Part shown: piece after piece, positions 6,695 to 15,108 of the stretch
Layout: each line of letters starts with the position of its first letter
Numbering within the stretch: the stretch's first letter is position 1
Assembly: GCA_900753715.1 (NCBI GenBank)
Contig: CAAEAE010000057.1
Coordinates: 1-18,029, forward strand
Reading direction: 5' to 3'
Source of the DNA: an uncultured Roseburia sp.
GTDB lineage: Bacteria; Bacillota_A; Clostridia; Lachnospirales; Lachnospiraceae
DNA length: 18,029 nucleotides
Notes under the pieces: generated by a model
What the model saw: only the letters and a program-made list of their open reading frames with translations
What the model was told of the DNA's origin: nothing
Database searches by the model: none
Program-made: the position numbers and the translations under genes

Positions 6695-8617
6695 TTGTTA
6701 AGAAAAATTCAAAAACTGATGAAGGACTGGACCTTCATCTATCATGACAACACGAAAACAGTACTGGATTTACCGCATACGTGGAATGCCATAGACGGGC
6801 AGGACGGTGGAAATGATTACTGGAGAGGCACTTGCAGCTACGAAAAGAACTTTAAAAAGCCGGAATTTGATTCCGAAAAAGAACAGGTTTATTTGCAGTT
6901 TCATGGGGTGAACGCGAGCGCACGCGTTGTTTTGAACGGAAAAGAAGTCTGCACGCATGACGGCGGTTATTCGACGTTCCGCAAGGATGTGACGGAGCTT
7001 TTGGAAGCGGAAAATCATCTTCTGGTCTACGTAGACAACAGCGTGAACACAAAAGTTTATCCGCAGAAAGCAGATTTTACCTTTTATGGCGGAATCTATC
7101 GGGATGTAGAGCTTTTAACCGTTTCTAAGAATCATTTTGAACTCGACTACTATGGTGGGCAGGGAATTTGTGTTACGCCGGAGGTTATCGGAAGCGATGC
7201 AAAAATCCGTGTGCAGACCTGGAACAATGCACCGGAGGGAACGGTAAAGGTGACACTGCTTGATGCAGAGGGCAATGCGGTTGCGGAGGCAGATGGAACA
7301 GATACGACGATCGAAGTAAAGAACGTGCATCTTTGGGATGGTGTCAAGGATCCGTATCTTTACACGGTAAAGGCAGAGCTTTTTGTAAACGGTGAGATTG
7401 CAGATGGGGTTGTGACAAACTGTGGTGTCCGTTATTTTAAGTTTGACCCGGATACCGGATTTTATTTAAACGGAAGACCGTACAATCTCCACGGAGTATC
7501 ACGCCATCAGGATTTCAAGGGCATCGGAAATGCGATTACAAAAGAACATCATGAGCGTGATATGGAGCTGATTCGGGAAGTCGGTGCCAATACGATAAGA
7601 CTGGCACATTATCAGCATGACCAGTATTTTTATGACCTCTGTGATAAATATGGAATGGTGGTATGGGCAGAAATTCCATATATATCCGAGCATTTAGCAG
7701 ACGGAAATGACAACACGGTTTCCCAGATGAAGGAGTTAGTTGTCCAGAATTACAACCATCCGTGTATCGTGACCTGGGGATTGTCCAATGAGATTACAAT
7801 TTCGGGAAGACGTTACCGCAGACAGATGTTAAAAAATCATCACGAACTGCAGAAGATGGTAAAAGAGATGGATCCGACCCGTGTGACGACCCTTGCCTGC
7901 TATGCGGTATGTCCGCACTGGCATCCGGTGGCACATATTTCAGACATCGTCGGATGGAATCTTTACCTTGGCTGGTACATTCCGGGCTTTTTCTTAAATG
8001 ACCTGTGGATAAGTTTATGGAAATTCTTATATCCGAAGCGCTGTCTTGGATTTTCCGAGTATGGGGCAGAAGGGATGCCAAATCTTCACAGTGGAAAACC
8101 AAAGCGCGGTGACAACACCGAGGAATATCAGAATAAATATCATGAATATATGCTGGAATGTTTTAAGAGACATCCGTATATGTGGGGAAATTATGTCTGG
8201 AATATGTTTGATTTTGCGGCAGATGCGAGAAATCAGGGCGGTGAGCCGGGCATGAACCACAAGGGACTTGTGACATTTGACAGAAAGCTGAAAAAAGACT
8301 GCTTCTATTTATATAAGGCATACTGGACCGAAGCACCGTTTGTCTATCTGGCAGGAAGAAGATATGAATACCGCACCGAAGCGGTGACAGAAATTACAGT
8401 GTACTCCACCTGTGGAGAGGTATCACTTTACAATAATGGAAAACTTGTGGAAACCAAAAAGGGAGAGCGGGTTTTCAAATTTAAAATGAAGATGGAGAAT
8501 GAAAACCATTTGGAAGTAAAAGCAGGTGACTGCACAGATACCGCTGTAATTTACAAAACAGACAGACCACGTCCGGAATATTCGGCTGCAAGAGTGGACA
8601 GTTCCAACTGGATGTAA
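6695..8617 (+). CDS. Glycoside hydrolase family 2 (beta-glucuronidase or beta-galactosidase)
   Basis: A 640-aa cytoplasmic GH2 hydrolase without signal peptide. Order: jelly-roll sugar-binding domain (DLPHTWNAIDGQDGGNDYWRG near residue 26), Ig-like domain (to about 245), TIM barrel (GVSRHQD near 270; acid/base Glu366 in GLSNEI; nucleophile Glu455 in GFSEYGAEG), and a small C-terminal beta domain. N521-H522-K523 gives the N-x-K pattern reported for beta-glucuronidases, and nearby uxuA/uxuB favour a glucuronide substrate. However, the barrel text (RLAHYQHDQYFYDLCDKYGM) is also like GH2 beta-galactosidases, whose equivalent stretch can read N-D-K, so I leave the activity open. The start is a TTG: GGGAGGA lies 9 nt upstream, and the nearby ATG at 6685 is out of frame. 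First gene of an operon with the GH3 and symporter genes. Confidence 0.87.
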   Translation: MLRKIQKLMKDWTFIYHDNTKTVLDLPHTWNAIDGQDGGNDYWRGTCSYEKNFKKPEFDSEKEQVYLQFHGVNASARVVLNGKEVCTHDGGYSTFRKDVTELLEAENHLLVYVDNSVNTKVYPQKADFTFYGGIYRDVELLTVSKNHFELDYYGGQGICVTPEVIGSDAKIRVQTWNNAPEGTVKVTLLDAEGNAVAEADGTDTTIEVKNVHLWDGVKDPYLYTVKAELFVNGEIADGVVTNCGVRYFKFDPDTGFYLNGRPYNLHGVSRHQDFKGIGNAITKEHHERDMELIREVGANTIRLAHYQHDQYFYDLCDKYGMVVWAEIPYISEHLADGNDNTVSQMKELVVQNYNHPCIVTWGLSNEITISGRRYRRQMLKNHHELQKMVKEMDPTRVTTLACYAVCPHWHPVAHISDIVGWNLYLGWYIPGFFLNDLWISLWKFLYPKRCLGFSEYGAEGMPNLHSGKPKRGDNTEEYQNKYHEYMLECFKRHPYMWGNYVWNMFDFAADARNQGGEPGMNHKGLVTFDRKLKKDCFYLYKAYWTEAPFVYLAGRRYEYRTEAVTEITVYSTCGEVSLYNNGKLVETKKGERVFKFKMKMENENHLEVKAGDCTDTAVIYKTDRPRPEYSAARVDSSNWM

Positions 8618-8661
8618 GCGTTTGATAATGTTTTAAAGAGAGAGTATGGGAGGAAAATGAA

Positions 8662-11600
8662 ATGGACAAAGAGTTAAAAGCTCAGAAGAAGACGCTCAAA
8701 AAAGCGTACAAAAAGGCGCGAAGAAAATCGCACGGATTATGGAAATTTTTTACCTGGTTCAGTGCACCGATTGCAATTGTCATGATAATGGTAATGGTGG
8801 TATTATCAACATTTGACAATACCGTGGCATTGTTTGTGGGAGGAACCTTCTGGAAATTAGAGAATGAAGACCCGGAAGCAATTTATTATGAAAATGATTT
8901 TGAGACAGAAGAAGAGCGCAACGCAGTGGGTTATGAGCTGGTAAAACAAGTCGAGGCAGAGGGTGCAGCACTGCTGATGAATGCAAATGGGGCACTGCCG
9001 CTGGCAGAAGGCTCTAAAGTCAGCCTGTTTTCCACCTCTACCGTTAATCTTGTATACGGTGGAACCGGTTCTGCAAACGTAGATGCCTCTAAGGCATTAG
9101 ATTTGAGAACTGCCTGCGAGATGTCCGGACTTAGTGTCAATACCACACTCTGGGATTTCTACAAGACCGGTGACGGTGCGCAGTATGTGCGTAACAACGG
9201 TGGATTCTCCGGTGGTGAGACCATCAATGAGGCACCATGGTCTGCTTACACGGATGAGGTGTTAGCTTCCGTGGAAGAATATAATGATGCGGCGGTTGTA
9301 GTGTTATCCCGTGTGGGAGGAGAGGGTGCTGACAGTGAATACCAGACAGCAAATTACCTTGCACTCGATGACACAGAACGTGAAATGCTTGCAGAGTTAA
9401 AGAACTTAAAGGATGCAGGAAAACTGAAAAAGATTATCGTATTGTTAAATACCTCCAATGCACTTCAGCTGGATTTCTTACAGAATGATGCGTATGGTGT
9501 GGATGCAGTGCTCTGGATTGGCGGTGTCGGTATCGCCGGTACGGATGCGGTAGCAGATATCCTTGCCGGAAAGACCAATCCATCCGGAAGCCTTGTTGAT
9601 ACCTACTGCTATAACAACTATTCAAGCCTTGCAATGAAAAATTTCACTCCGGTGACTTACGCAGGCTATGAAGAGGGACTGATTCCGGAAAATGCAAGCA
9701 CTTATATGATTTATCAGGAAGGTATTTATGTAGGTTATAAATATTACGAGACACGTTACGAAGATTATGTTATGGGAACCGGAAATGCCGGAGAGTACGC
9801 ATACGGAGACGATGTGGCATTTGCATTCGGCCACGGTTTAAGCTATACAGATTTTGAATACAGTGATGTAAGTGTAAGTTATGATGCAGCAGCAGGAACC
9901 TATACAATGAACGTCACCGTTACCAATACCGGTGATTTACCGGGAAAAGAGACTGTACAGGCTTATGTGTCAAGCCCGTACACCCAGTATGACATTGATA
10001 ATAAGGTAGAAAAGGCTTCTGTCAGCCTGGTTGGCTTTGCAAAGACAGAAATCTTAGAACCGGGTACTTCCGAGACACTGGCAATTGAAATTGACGGAGA
10101 CTATGTGGCAAGCTATGACGCATACGGCGCAAAGACCTATATTCTGGATGAAGGTGATTATCTTTTTGCGGCTGCGACCGATGCACATGATGCGGCAAAT
10201 AATGTACTGGCTGCAAAAGGTTTCACACCGGAAAACACCGACGGCCGTATGGATGCAGAGGGAAATGCAGACCTGGTTGCTGTATGGAATAACCCGGAAT
10301 TAGACACCACTACCTATGCAGTCAGCGACAACGGAACTGCAATCACAAACCAGTTAGAGGGCGCTGACCCGAACTTAAATGATGCGGTAGAGGAAGAAGT
10401 TGTCTTTACTTCAAGAAATGACTGGATGGGAACCATGCCGTCTGACGAGGCGCTTGTGCTGACTCTGACAGACGCATTAAAGGATGCGCTTCAGGATGTG
10501 CAGTATGACCCGGCAGATTATGAGGACGTTGAGATGCCGACATTAGGCGCAAAGAACGGACTTACGCTTTACGATATGATTGGTCTTGATTATGATGATC
10601 CGAAGTGGGAGGAACTGTTAGACCAGCTCACATTCGACGAAATGGTAACACTGATTGGAGATTCTTTCCACTGGACGATGCCAGTAAAATCTATAGAGGC
10701 ACCGGGTACCCGTGATGAAAACGGACCACAGGGATTAACCGTAACATTATTTGGAGCAGGACTGAATGTCCAGACAACTGCGCTGACTTCTGAGGATGTT
10801 TTAGCCGCAACTTTCAATACCGATTTAGTTTACAAGATGGGCAACATTGTCGGAAACGACTGTCTTGCAGCAAATGTTCCGGTACTTTACGGACCGGGTG
10901 CAAACACACACCGTTCTCCATACGGTGGACGTAACTTCGAGTATTATTCTGAGGACGGCGTTCTTGCTTCTGAGATTGGTGAGGCAGAAGTTCGCGGTAT
11001 CGAGGAAAAAGGTGTTCATGTTGTAATTAAGCATTTTGCACTCAACGACTGTGAGCAGGACCGTATCGGTCTTGGCGTATGGCTGACAGAGCAGGCAGCA
11101 CGTGAGATTTACTTAAGAGCATTCCAGGGAGCGCTTGAATCTTCACAGGCAGGCGGAAACGGTGTCATGATGGCGTACACACGCTGGGGTACCCAGTGGT
11201 CCGGTGCAAACGCAGGACTTATCAAGGGCATTTTGAATGAAGAGTGGGGCTGCCACGGAAAACAGATTACCGATAACGTATTAACTACTTATGTAAATGG
11301 TGTTGACGGTGTGATGGGCGGAACAACTGCTTTCGACTCCATGCTGGCATTCTACATTATCAATAACGGAAACGGACAGGGAAGACTTCCGGAGTACAGA
11401 AATGATCCGGTTGTAGTAACCGCAATGCGTGAAGCCGCACACAGTGATTTATATGCAACAGCAAATTCCAGCGGTATGAACGGCGTGGGAGCAGATACGA
11501 CAATCAGACTGACAAAACCGATTGTAATTACGGTTGTTCAGATTCTTGCGTTTGGTTTCAGTGCATTATTCATCGTGTCAGTTGCACTTTGGATTTTAAA

Positions 11601-11676
11601 ATACCGGAAGTTTAAACAGAATGAAGCAGCGGTCGCCTACCGTGAATTCAAGAAGTCTTTAAAGAAACAGGCATAG
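8662..11676 (+). CDS. Membrane-anchored glycoside hydrolase family 3 with reversed domain order
   Basis: 1004 aa. A basic N-terminus and membrane segment (about 29-50) come first, then the GH3 'C-terminal' alpha/beta sandwich (about 90-340, with GAALLMNANGALPL and VLWIGGVGIAG), the FGHGLSYTDFEYS strand and an Fn3-like domain (about 390-490). A linker follows, then the GH3 'N-terminal' TIM barrel (about 645-900): GPGANTHRSPYGGRNFEYYSEDG, K790-H791-F792, and probable nucleophile Asp871 in QITDNVL. A second membrane segment (about 954-979) and a basic tail end the protein. The barrel thus follows the sandwich, the reverse of usual GH3 order. Basic flanks at both ends predict cytosolic termini and an outside catalytic part. 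The usual Ser-Asp-Trp around the nucleophile is Thr-Asp-Asn, and the DGP motif reads N687-G-P. Substrate unknown; beta-glucosidase or beta-xylosidase are family norms. GGGAGGA lies 7 nt before the ATG. Confidence 0.9.
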   Translation: MDKELKAQKKTLKKAYKKARRKSHGLWKFFTWFSAPIAIVMIMVMVVLSTFDNTVALFVGGTFWKLENEDPEAIYYENDFETEEERNAVGYELVKQVEAEGAALLMNANGALPLAEGSKVSLFSTSTVNLVYGGTGSANVDASKALDLRTACEMSGLSVNTTLWDFYKTGDGAQYVRNNGGFSGGETINEAPWSAYTDEVLASVEEYNDAAVVVLSRVGGEGADSEYQTANYLALDDTEREMLAELKNLKDAGKLKKIIVLLNTSNALQLDFLQNDAYGVDAVLWIGGVGIAGTDAVADILAGKTNPSGSLVDTYCYNNYSSLAMKNFTPVTYAGYEEGLIPENASTYMIYQEGIYVGYKYYETRYEDYVMGTGNAGEYAYGDDVAFAFGHGLSYTDFEYSDVSVSYDAAAGTYTMNVTVTNTGDLPGKETVQAYVSSPYTQYDIDNKVEKASVSLVGFAKTEILEPGTSETLAIEIDGDYVASYDAYGAKTYILDEGDYLFAAATDAHDAANNVLAAKGFTPENTDGRMDAEGNADLVAVWNNPELDTTTYAVSDNGTAITNQLEGADPNLNDAVEEEVVFTSRNDWMGTMPSDEALVLTLTDALKDALQDVQYDPADYEDVEMPTLGAKNGLTLYDMIGLDYDDPKWEELLDQLTFDEMVTLIGDSFHWTMPVKSIEAPGTRDENGPQGLTVTLFGAGLNVQTTALTSEDVLAATFNTDLVYKMGNIVGNDCLAANVPVLYGPGANTHRSPYGGRNFEYYSEDGVLASEIGEAEVRGIEEKGVHVVIKHFALNDCEQDRIGLGVWLTEQAAREIYLRAFQGALESSQAGGNGVMMAYTRWGTQWSGANAGLIKGILNEEWGCHGKQITDNVLTTYVNGVDGVMGGTTAFDSMLAFYIINNGNGQGRLPEYRNDPVVVTAMREAAHSDLYATANSSGMNGVGADTTIRLTKPIVITVVQILAFGFSALFIVSVALWILKYRKFKQNEAAVAYREFKKSLKKQA

Positions 11677-11705
11677 TTTTATAGCACGATAAAGGAAAGA
11701 AGCAT

Positions 11706-13241
11706 ATGGAAAATGAAAAAACTGCAGCGGGCAGCGGTGTAAACCGTGCCAAAACGTACCAGCTTGTGTTATTCCCTTTGAATAACGGTGCGACAAATGT
11801 ATATTATGTGCTTATTTTGTCCTATATTGCGACCTTTGGAAACAATGTATTAGGAATTGCAACTGTATTTGCCTCCGTAATGGTCACGGGAATGCGTGTA
11901 TTTGACGCATTCACGGACCCGATTATCGGGGCGTTAATGGACCGTACCAATGGAAAACTGGGCAAGTTCCGACCTTTTATGCTGATAGGAAATATCATCA
12001 TGGCATTTGCTGTGTTCATGCTTTACTGCATCTGTCCGGACATTTCGGAAGAGAATATGTGGCTCCGCTATGCGGCGTTTATCGTGCTCTACGCAGTCTG
12101 GGTTATCGGTTACACGTTCCAGACTTCGGTTACACGTTCCGGTCAGACGGTTTTAACCAACGATCCGAAGCAGAGACCATTATTTACGATTTTTAATACC
12201 ATCGGCTCTATGGCAGGAATGGGACTGATGCAGTTTATGGCACCGATTATCCGTTCTGTGGTAGCAGATTACAGCAGTGCAGACTTTTACCGGGTGCTCA
12301 CACCGATTGGAGTTGTGATTTCCTTTTTCTTAACGATTCTGGCAATCATCGGTATCTGGGAAAAGGATAACCCGAAGTATTTCGGAATCGGCGGAGCAAA
12401 GCAGGAGAAGACAAAGGCATCCGAGTACATCCAGATTATCAAGGAAAACAACCCGATGAAGCGTCTGATGGTAGCAGGAGCCGGCTGCAAGCTCGCCCTT
12501 TCCATTGCGACAAATGTAACGGTACTTTGTATGTTATACGGTTGTATGATGGGCGATTACGATGGATTATACCTGCCGATGATGGTACTCGGTTATGTAT
12601 TCTCGGTTCCGTTTTTCCTTCTGACGGTGCGTACGTCACAGAAGAAGGGACAGAAGGCATCCCTGATGAAATACGTATCGGTGGCACTGGTTTGCTACAT
12701 CGGTGTGCTGGTGCTGCTTTTCCTGTGGAGACAGGGAGACCCGGCTTGGAACTTAAGCCTGTTTAGCAATGGAAAAATCACCATTAACTTATACACCGTA
12801 TTATTTATCTTATTCTTTGGCATTGGCTACGGGGCTTACTATTCAACCGCCGATATGCCGATTCCGATGGTGGCGGACTGTTCCGATTACGAAACCTACC
12901 GTTCCGGAAAATATATCCCGGGTATCATGGGAACCCTGTTTTCCCTGGTAGATAAGTTAGTGTCATCTCTTTCTGCCACGGTTGTGGGAATTGCGGTTTC
13001 CATCATCGGACTTGAAAATCTGCCGACTGCGGATACGCCGTATACCCCGGGTATGAGCAGTGTTGTCATCATTTTATTCTGTATCGTTCCGATGGCAGCA
13101 TGGGCAATCACACTTTTTGTGATGAGAAAATACGAGCTGACCGGAGAACGGATGAAAGAAATTCAGGCTGTCAACAGCCAGCGAAAAGAAGCAATCGCAA
13201 ATGGAATGACTATGGAAGAAGCGATGAAGAAATATCAGTAA
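11706..13241 (+). CDS. GPH-family (MFS) glycoside/hexuronide:cation symporter
   Basis: A 511-aa inner-membrane transporter with about 12 hydrophobic segments. The segment FDAFTDPIIGALMDRTNGKLGKFRPF (about residues 62-90) is the hallmark of the glycoside-pentoside-hexuronide:cation symporter family, which includes E. coli UidB, MelB and bacterial xyloside carriers. A second family block follows (VLTNDPKQRPLFTIFNT), and a late conserved segment reads MPIPMVADCSDYETYRSGKYIPGIMGT. It probably brings the substrate of the cytoplasmic GH2 enzyme into the cell with Na+ or H+; the exact sugar cannot be read from sequence. It follows the GH3 gene by 29 bp with AAAGGAAAG before the ATG, and a strong terminator closes the operon. 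Confidence 0.9.
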   Translation: MENEKTAAGSGVNRAKTYQLVLFPLNNGATNVYYVLILSYIATFGNNVLGIATVFASVMVTGMRVFDAFTDPIIGALMDRTNGKLGKFRPFMLIGNIIMAFAVFMLYCICPDISEENMWLRYAAFIVLYAVWVIGYTFQTSVTRSGQTVLTNDPKQRPLFTIFNTIGSMAGMGLMQFMAPIIRSVVADYSSADFYRVLTPIGVVISFFLTILAIIGIWEKDNPKYFGIGGAKQEKTKASEYIQIIKENNPMKRLMVAGAGCKLALSIATNVTVLCMLYGCMMGDYDGLYLPMMVLGYVFSVPFFLLTVRTSQKKGQKASLMKYVSVALVCYIGVLVLLFLWRQGDPAWNLSLFSNGKITINLYTVLFILFFGIGYGAYYSTADMPIPMVADCSDYETYRSGKYIPGIMGTLFSLVDKLVSSLSATVVGIAVSIIGLENLPTADTPYTPGMSSVVIILFCIVPMAAWAITLFVMRKYELTGERMKEIQAVNSQRKEAIANGMTMEEAMKKYQ

Positions 13242-13245
13242 TACC

Positions 13246-13284
13246 AAAAAGAACTGTGCACGTAAGTGTTGCAGTTCTTTTTTT
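13246..13284 (+). terminator. Intrinsic terminator after the symporter gene
   Basis: AAAAAGAACTG pairs with CAGTTCTTTTT across a partly paired loop, followed by T7 in total. It ends the GH2-GH3-symporter operon 5 bp after the stop codon and separates it from the SPFH operon. Confidence 0.9.
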
Positions 13285-13294
13285 CTGGAAATAC

Positions 13295-13322
13295 TTGACA
13301 AGTGAAATAAAAGTGATATCAT
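13295..13322 (+). promoter_or_regulatory. Promoter of the SPFH-RHH operon
   Basis: Consensus TTGACA (13295-13300), 16-bp spacer, TATCAT (13317-13322) preceded by TG one base upstream. The -10 box lies within a perfect 19-bp palindrome, so the promoter is likely repressed by a protein bound there. Confidence 0.8.
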
Positions 13323-13332
13323 GATGATATCA
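13314..13332 (+). promoter_or_regulatory. Perfect 19-bp palindrome over the -10 box (operator)
   Basis: TGATATCATGATGATATCA: two perfect 9-bp arms around a single central G. It covers the -10 box and the transcription start region. The operon's second gene encodes a ribbon-helix-helix protein, a class that often represses its own promoter at palindromic or tandem half-sites, so it is the first candidate to bind here. Confidence 0.75.
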
Positions 13333-13357
13333 AAACAAAGACAGGGGGACAAACACA

Positions 13358-14380
13358 ATGGAAGAAAAAATTTACACGACAAAAAAGAATGGAATGGCAG
13401 GACTGTTTGGAACACTTTTTGTCATAGCGCTTGCAGTTGCTGCAATCGTGGCAGGGGCGTTACAGTTAGAAGTGAACACCGTACCGGGTGTGATTCTTCT
13501 GGTGGTGGGCATCGTAATCTGCGCCGTCGGCTGGATTCCGCTTCTGGGATTAAAAGTCATCAAGCCGCAGGAAGCACTGGTGCTGACTTTATTTGGAGAC
13601 TATAAGGGAACCATTAAGGACCCGGGATTTTATTTTGTAAATCCGTTTTGTACGGCAGTCAATCCGGCGGCTTCCACTAAGCTGGCACAGAGTGGAGATA
13701 CTGCAAATGTAGGCGGCACACTTACGATTTCGGCTAACGGAACAGGTACATCGGTAGAATCTCTTTCCAAAAAGATTTCGTTGAAGGCAATGACATTGAA
13801 TAACGGAAGACAGAAGATTAACGATTGTCTTGGAAATCCGGTGGAAATCGGCATCGCAGTTATCTGGAGAGTCACCGATACGGCAAAGGCAGTGTTTAAC
13901 GTTGACAATTACAAGGAATATCTTTCTCTCCAGTGTGATTCTGCATTGAGAAACATTGTCCGCATTTATCCTTACGACGTGGCAAGCGATGTGGATACGA
14001 CCGGGGACGGGCAGGCGGATGAGGGAAGCCTTCGTGGTTCTGCGGAAGTGGTTGCAGAGCGGATTAAGGAGGAGATTCAGTCAAAGGTGACAGAGGCAGG
14101 CCTTGAAATTTTGGAAGCGCGCATTACCTATCTTGCATATGCGCCGGAGATTGCGTCCGTCATGTTGCAGAGACAGCAGGCTTCTGCGATTATTGATGCA
14201 AGAAAAATGATTGTGGATGGAGCCGTTGGAATGGTTGAGATGGCATTGGAGCGGTTAAATGAAAAACAATTGGTGGAACTTGATGAGGAGCGCAAAGCGG
14301 CAATGGTTTCCAATCTTCTGGTAGTATTGTGCGGAAACCATGATGCGCAGCCGGTTGTAAACTCAGGAAGCCTTTACTAA
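13358..14380 (+). CDS. SPFH / Band-7 domain membrane protein
   Basis: 340 aa. Two membrane segments at about 16-36 and 42-63 are followed by an SPFH (stomatin/prohibitin/flotillin/HflK) domain from about residue 68: KVIKPQEALVLTLFGDYKGTIKDPGFYFVNPF, then GNPVEIGIAVIWRVTDTAKAVFNVDNYKEYL and AEVVAERIKEEIQSKVTEAGLEILEARITYLAYAPEIA, typical of the family. Such proteins form oligomeric membrane scaffolds; no enzymatic role is visible. The start has GGGGGA upstream. The stop overlaps the next start (TAATG), so it is coupled to a small DNA-binding protein, an arrangement I recall from other Bacillota. Regulation is probably through the 19-bp palindrome at its promoter. Confidence 0.9.
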   Translation: MEEKIYTTKKNGMAGLFGTLFVIALAVAAIVAGALQLEVNTVPGVILLVVGIVICAVGWIPLLGLKVIKPQEALVLTLFGDYKGTIKDPGFYFVNPFCTAVNPAASTKLAQSGDTANVGGTLTISANGTGTSVESLSKKISLKAMTLNNGRQKINDCLGNPVEIGIAVIWRVTDTAKAVFNVDNYKEYLSLQCDSALRNIVRIYPYDVASDVDTTGDGQADEGSLRGSAEVVAERIKEEIQSKVTEAGLEILEARITYLAYAPEIASVMLQRQQASAIIDARKMIVDGAVGMVEMALERLNEKQLVELDEERKAAMVSNLLVVLCGNHDAQPVVNSGSLY

Positions 14381-14577
14381 TGGCAGAGAAAAAACAGGTC
14401 CCGCTTCGACTGTCAGAAAAACTGTATGCCGAAATTGCCGCCTGGGCAGAAGATGATTTCCGGTCAGTGAACGGACAAATTGAATATCTGCTGTCGGAGT
14501 GTGTCAGACAGCGCAAGAAGAATGGAAAGTACGTCGGGGAAGAGATTGATGTTCCGCCAAAGCTGGACATTCATTAG
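14380..14577 (+). CDS. Arc-like ribbon-helix-helix DNA-binding protein
   Basis: 65 aa. The strand-helix-helix fold can be read directly: strand KQVPLRLS, helix EKLYAEIAAWAEDDF, turn RSVNGQ, helix IEYLLSECVRQRKK, then a short tail. RSVN-Q-IEYLL is the Arc/MetJ-type pattern. RHH proteins act as dimers that insert paired strands into the major groove and usually bind palindromic or tandem sites. Its ATG shares one base with the SPFH stop, so the amounts of the two proteins are probably linked. It may repress the operon at the palindrome 13314-13332. There is no toxin gene next to it, so an antitoxin role is not supported. A terminator follows directly. Confidence 0.85.
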   Translation: MAEKKQVPLRLSEKLYAEIAAWAEDDFRSVNGQIEYLLSECVRQRKKNGKYVGEEIDVPPKLDIH

Positions 14578-14614
14578 AAAAAGCAGGTGCGTATCTCATT
14601 GCGTGCCTGCTTTT
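14578..14614 (+). terminator. Intrinsic terminator of the SPFH-RHH operon
   Basis: AAAAGCAGG pairs with CCTGCTTTT around an 18-base loop (with GTGCG/GCGTG repeats inside), ending in TTTTG. It starts right after the RHH stop codon. Confidence 0.8.
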
Positions 14615-14632
14615 GTAGTTAAACTTTTTTAC

Positions 14633-14661
14633 ATGACAGGAAATACACTTTGTAGTATAGT
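14633..14661 (+). promoter_or_regulatory. Promoter before the 140-aa gene
   Basis: ATGACA (14633-14638), 17-bp spacer, TATAGT (14656-14661). The predicted start, near 14668, leaves a short leader with AAGGGAG at 14671-14677. It probably also serves the overlapping nuclease gene. Confidence 0.6.
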
Positions 14662-14685
14662 AAAGACAAAAAGGGAGTGAGAGCA

Positions 14686-15108
14686 TTGATTTTATGCGTA
14701 GCAACAGATGACCATCTTGGGATGACATTTCACGAGCGCAGGCAGAGCCAGGACAGAATATTGCGGGAGCGGCTGCTTGCGATAAGCGGCTGCAGCAGGC
14801 TCTGGATAAACCACTATACGGCAAAGCAGTTTGGAACACCGCTTCCGGAGAACGTGAAGGTGGACGAGCAGTTTTTGGAAAAAGCAGCAGACGATGATTT
14901 TTGTTTTGTGGAAAATCTGTCCCCGGCGGACTATGAAAAACAGATAAAAAAAATATATTTGTTCAAATGGAACCGCGTATACCCGGCGGATACTTATTTT
15001 ACGATACCACTTGGAGAAGGTGGATGGAAACTGATAGCTGAACGGGAATTTGAAGGACATTCACACAAAAAAATTACCATGGAGGAGTGGAATCATGAAA
15101 ATCAATGA
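14686..15108 (+). CDS. Conserved protein of unknown function (often labelled 'ribonuclease Z' without evidence)
   Basis: 140 aa from a TTG start at 14686: AAGGGAG lies 8 nt upstream and the protein then begins MILCVATDDHLGM. An upstream in-frame GTG at 14677 overlaps the ribosome site and is unlikely. I recall similar Lachnospiraceae proteins with segments like D-LGM-F--RRQSQDR-LRER, FCFVENLSP--YE-QI and WNR-YPAD-YF-IPL; they are often named ribonuclease Z, but the HxHxDH metal motif of RNase Z and the beta-lactamase fold are absent, so that name is not supported. No signal peptide or membrane segment. It overlaps the endonuclease lipoprotein gene by 14 bp, so the two are co-expressed. The many charged and aromatic residues suggest a small soluble globular protein. 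Function unknown. Confidence 0.85.
   Translation: MILCVATDDHLGMTFHERRQSQDRILRERLLAISGCSRLWINHYTAKQFGTPLPENVKVDEQFLEKAADDDFCFVENLSPADYEKQIKKIYLFKWNRVYPADTYFTIPLGEGGWKLIAEREFEGHSHKKITMEEWNHENQ

Noticed and set aside
14380..14577. RHH protein as antitoxin of a toxin-antitoxin pair
   Set aside because: Its partner gene encodes an SPFH membrane protein and no toxin-like gene is adjacent.
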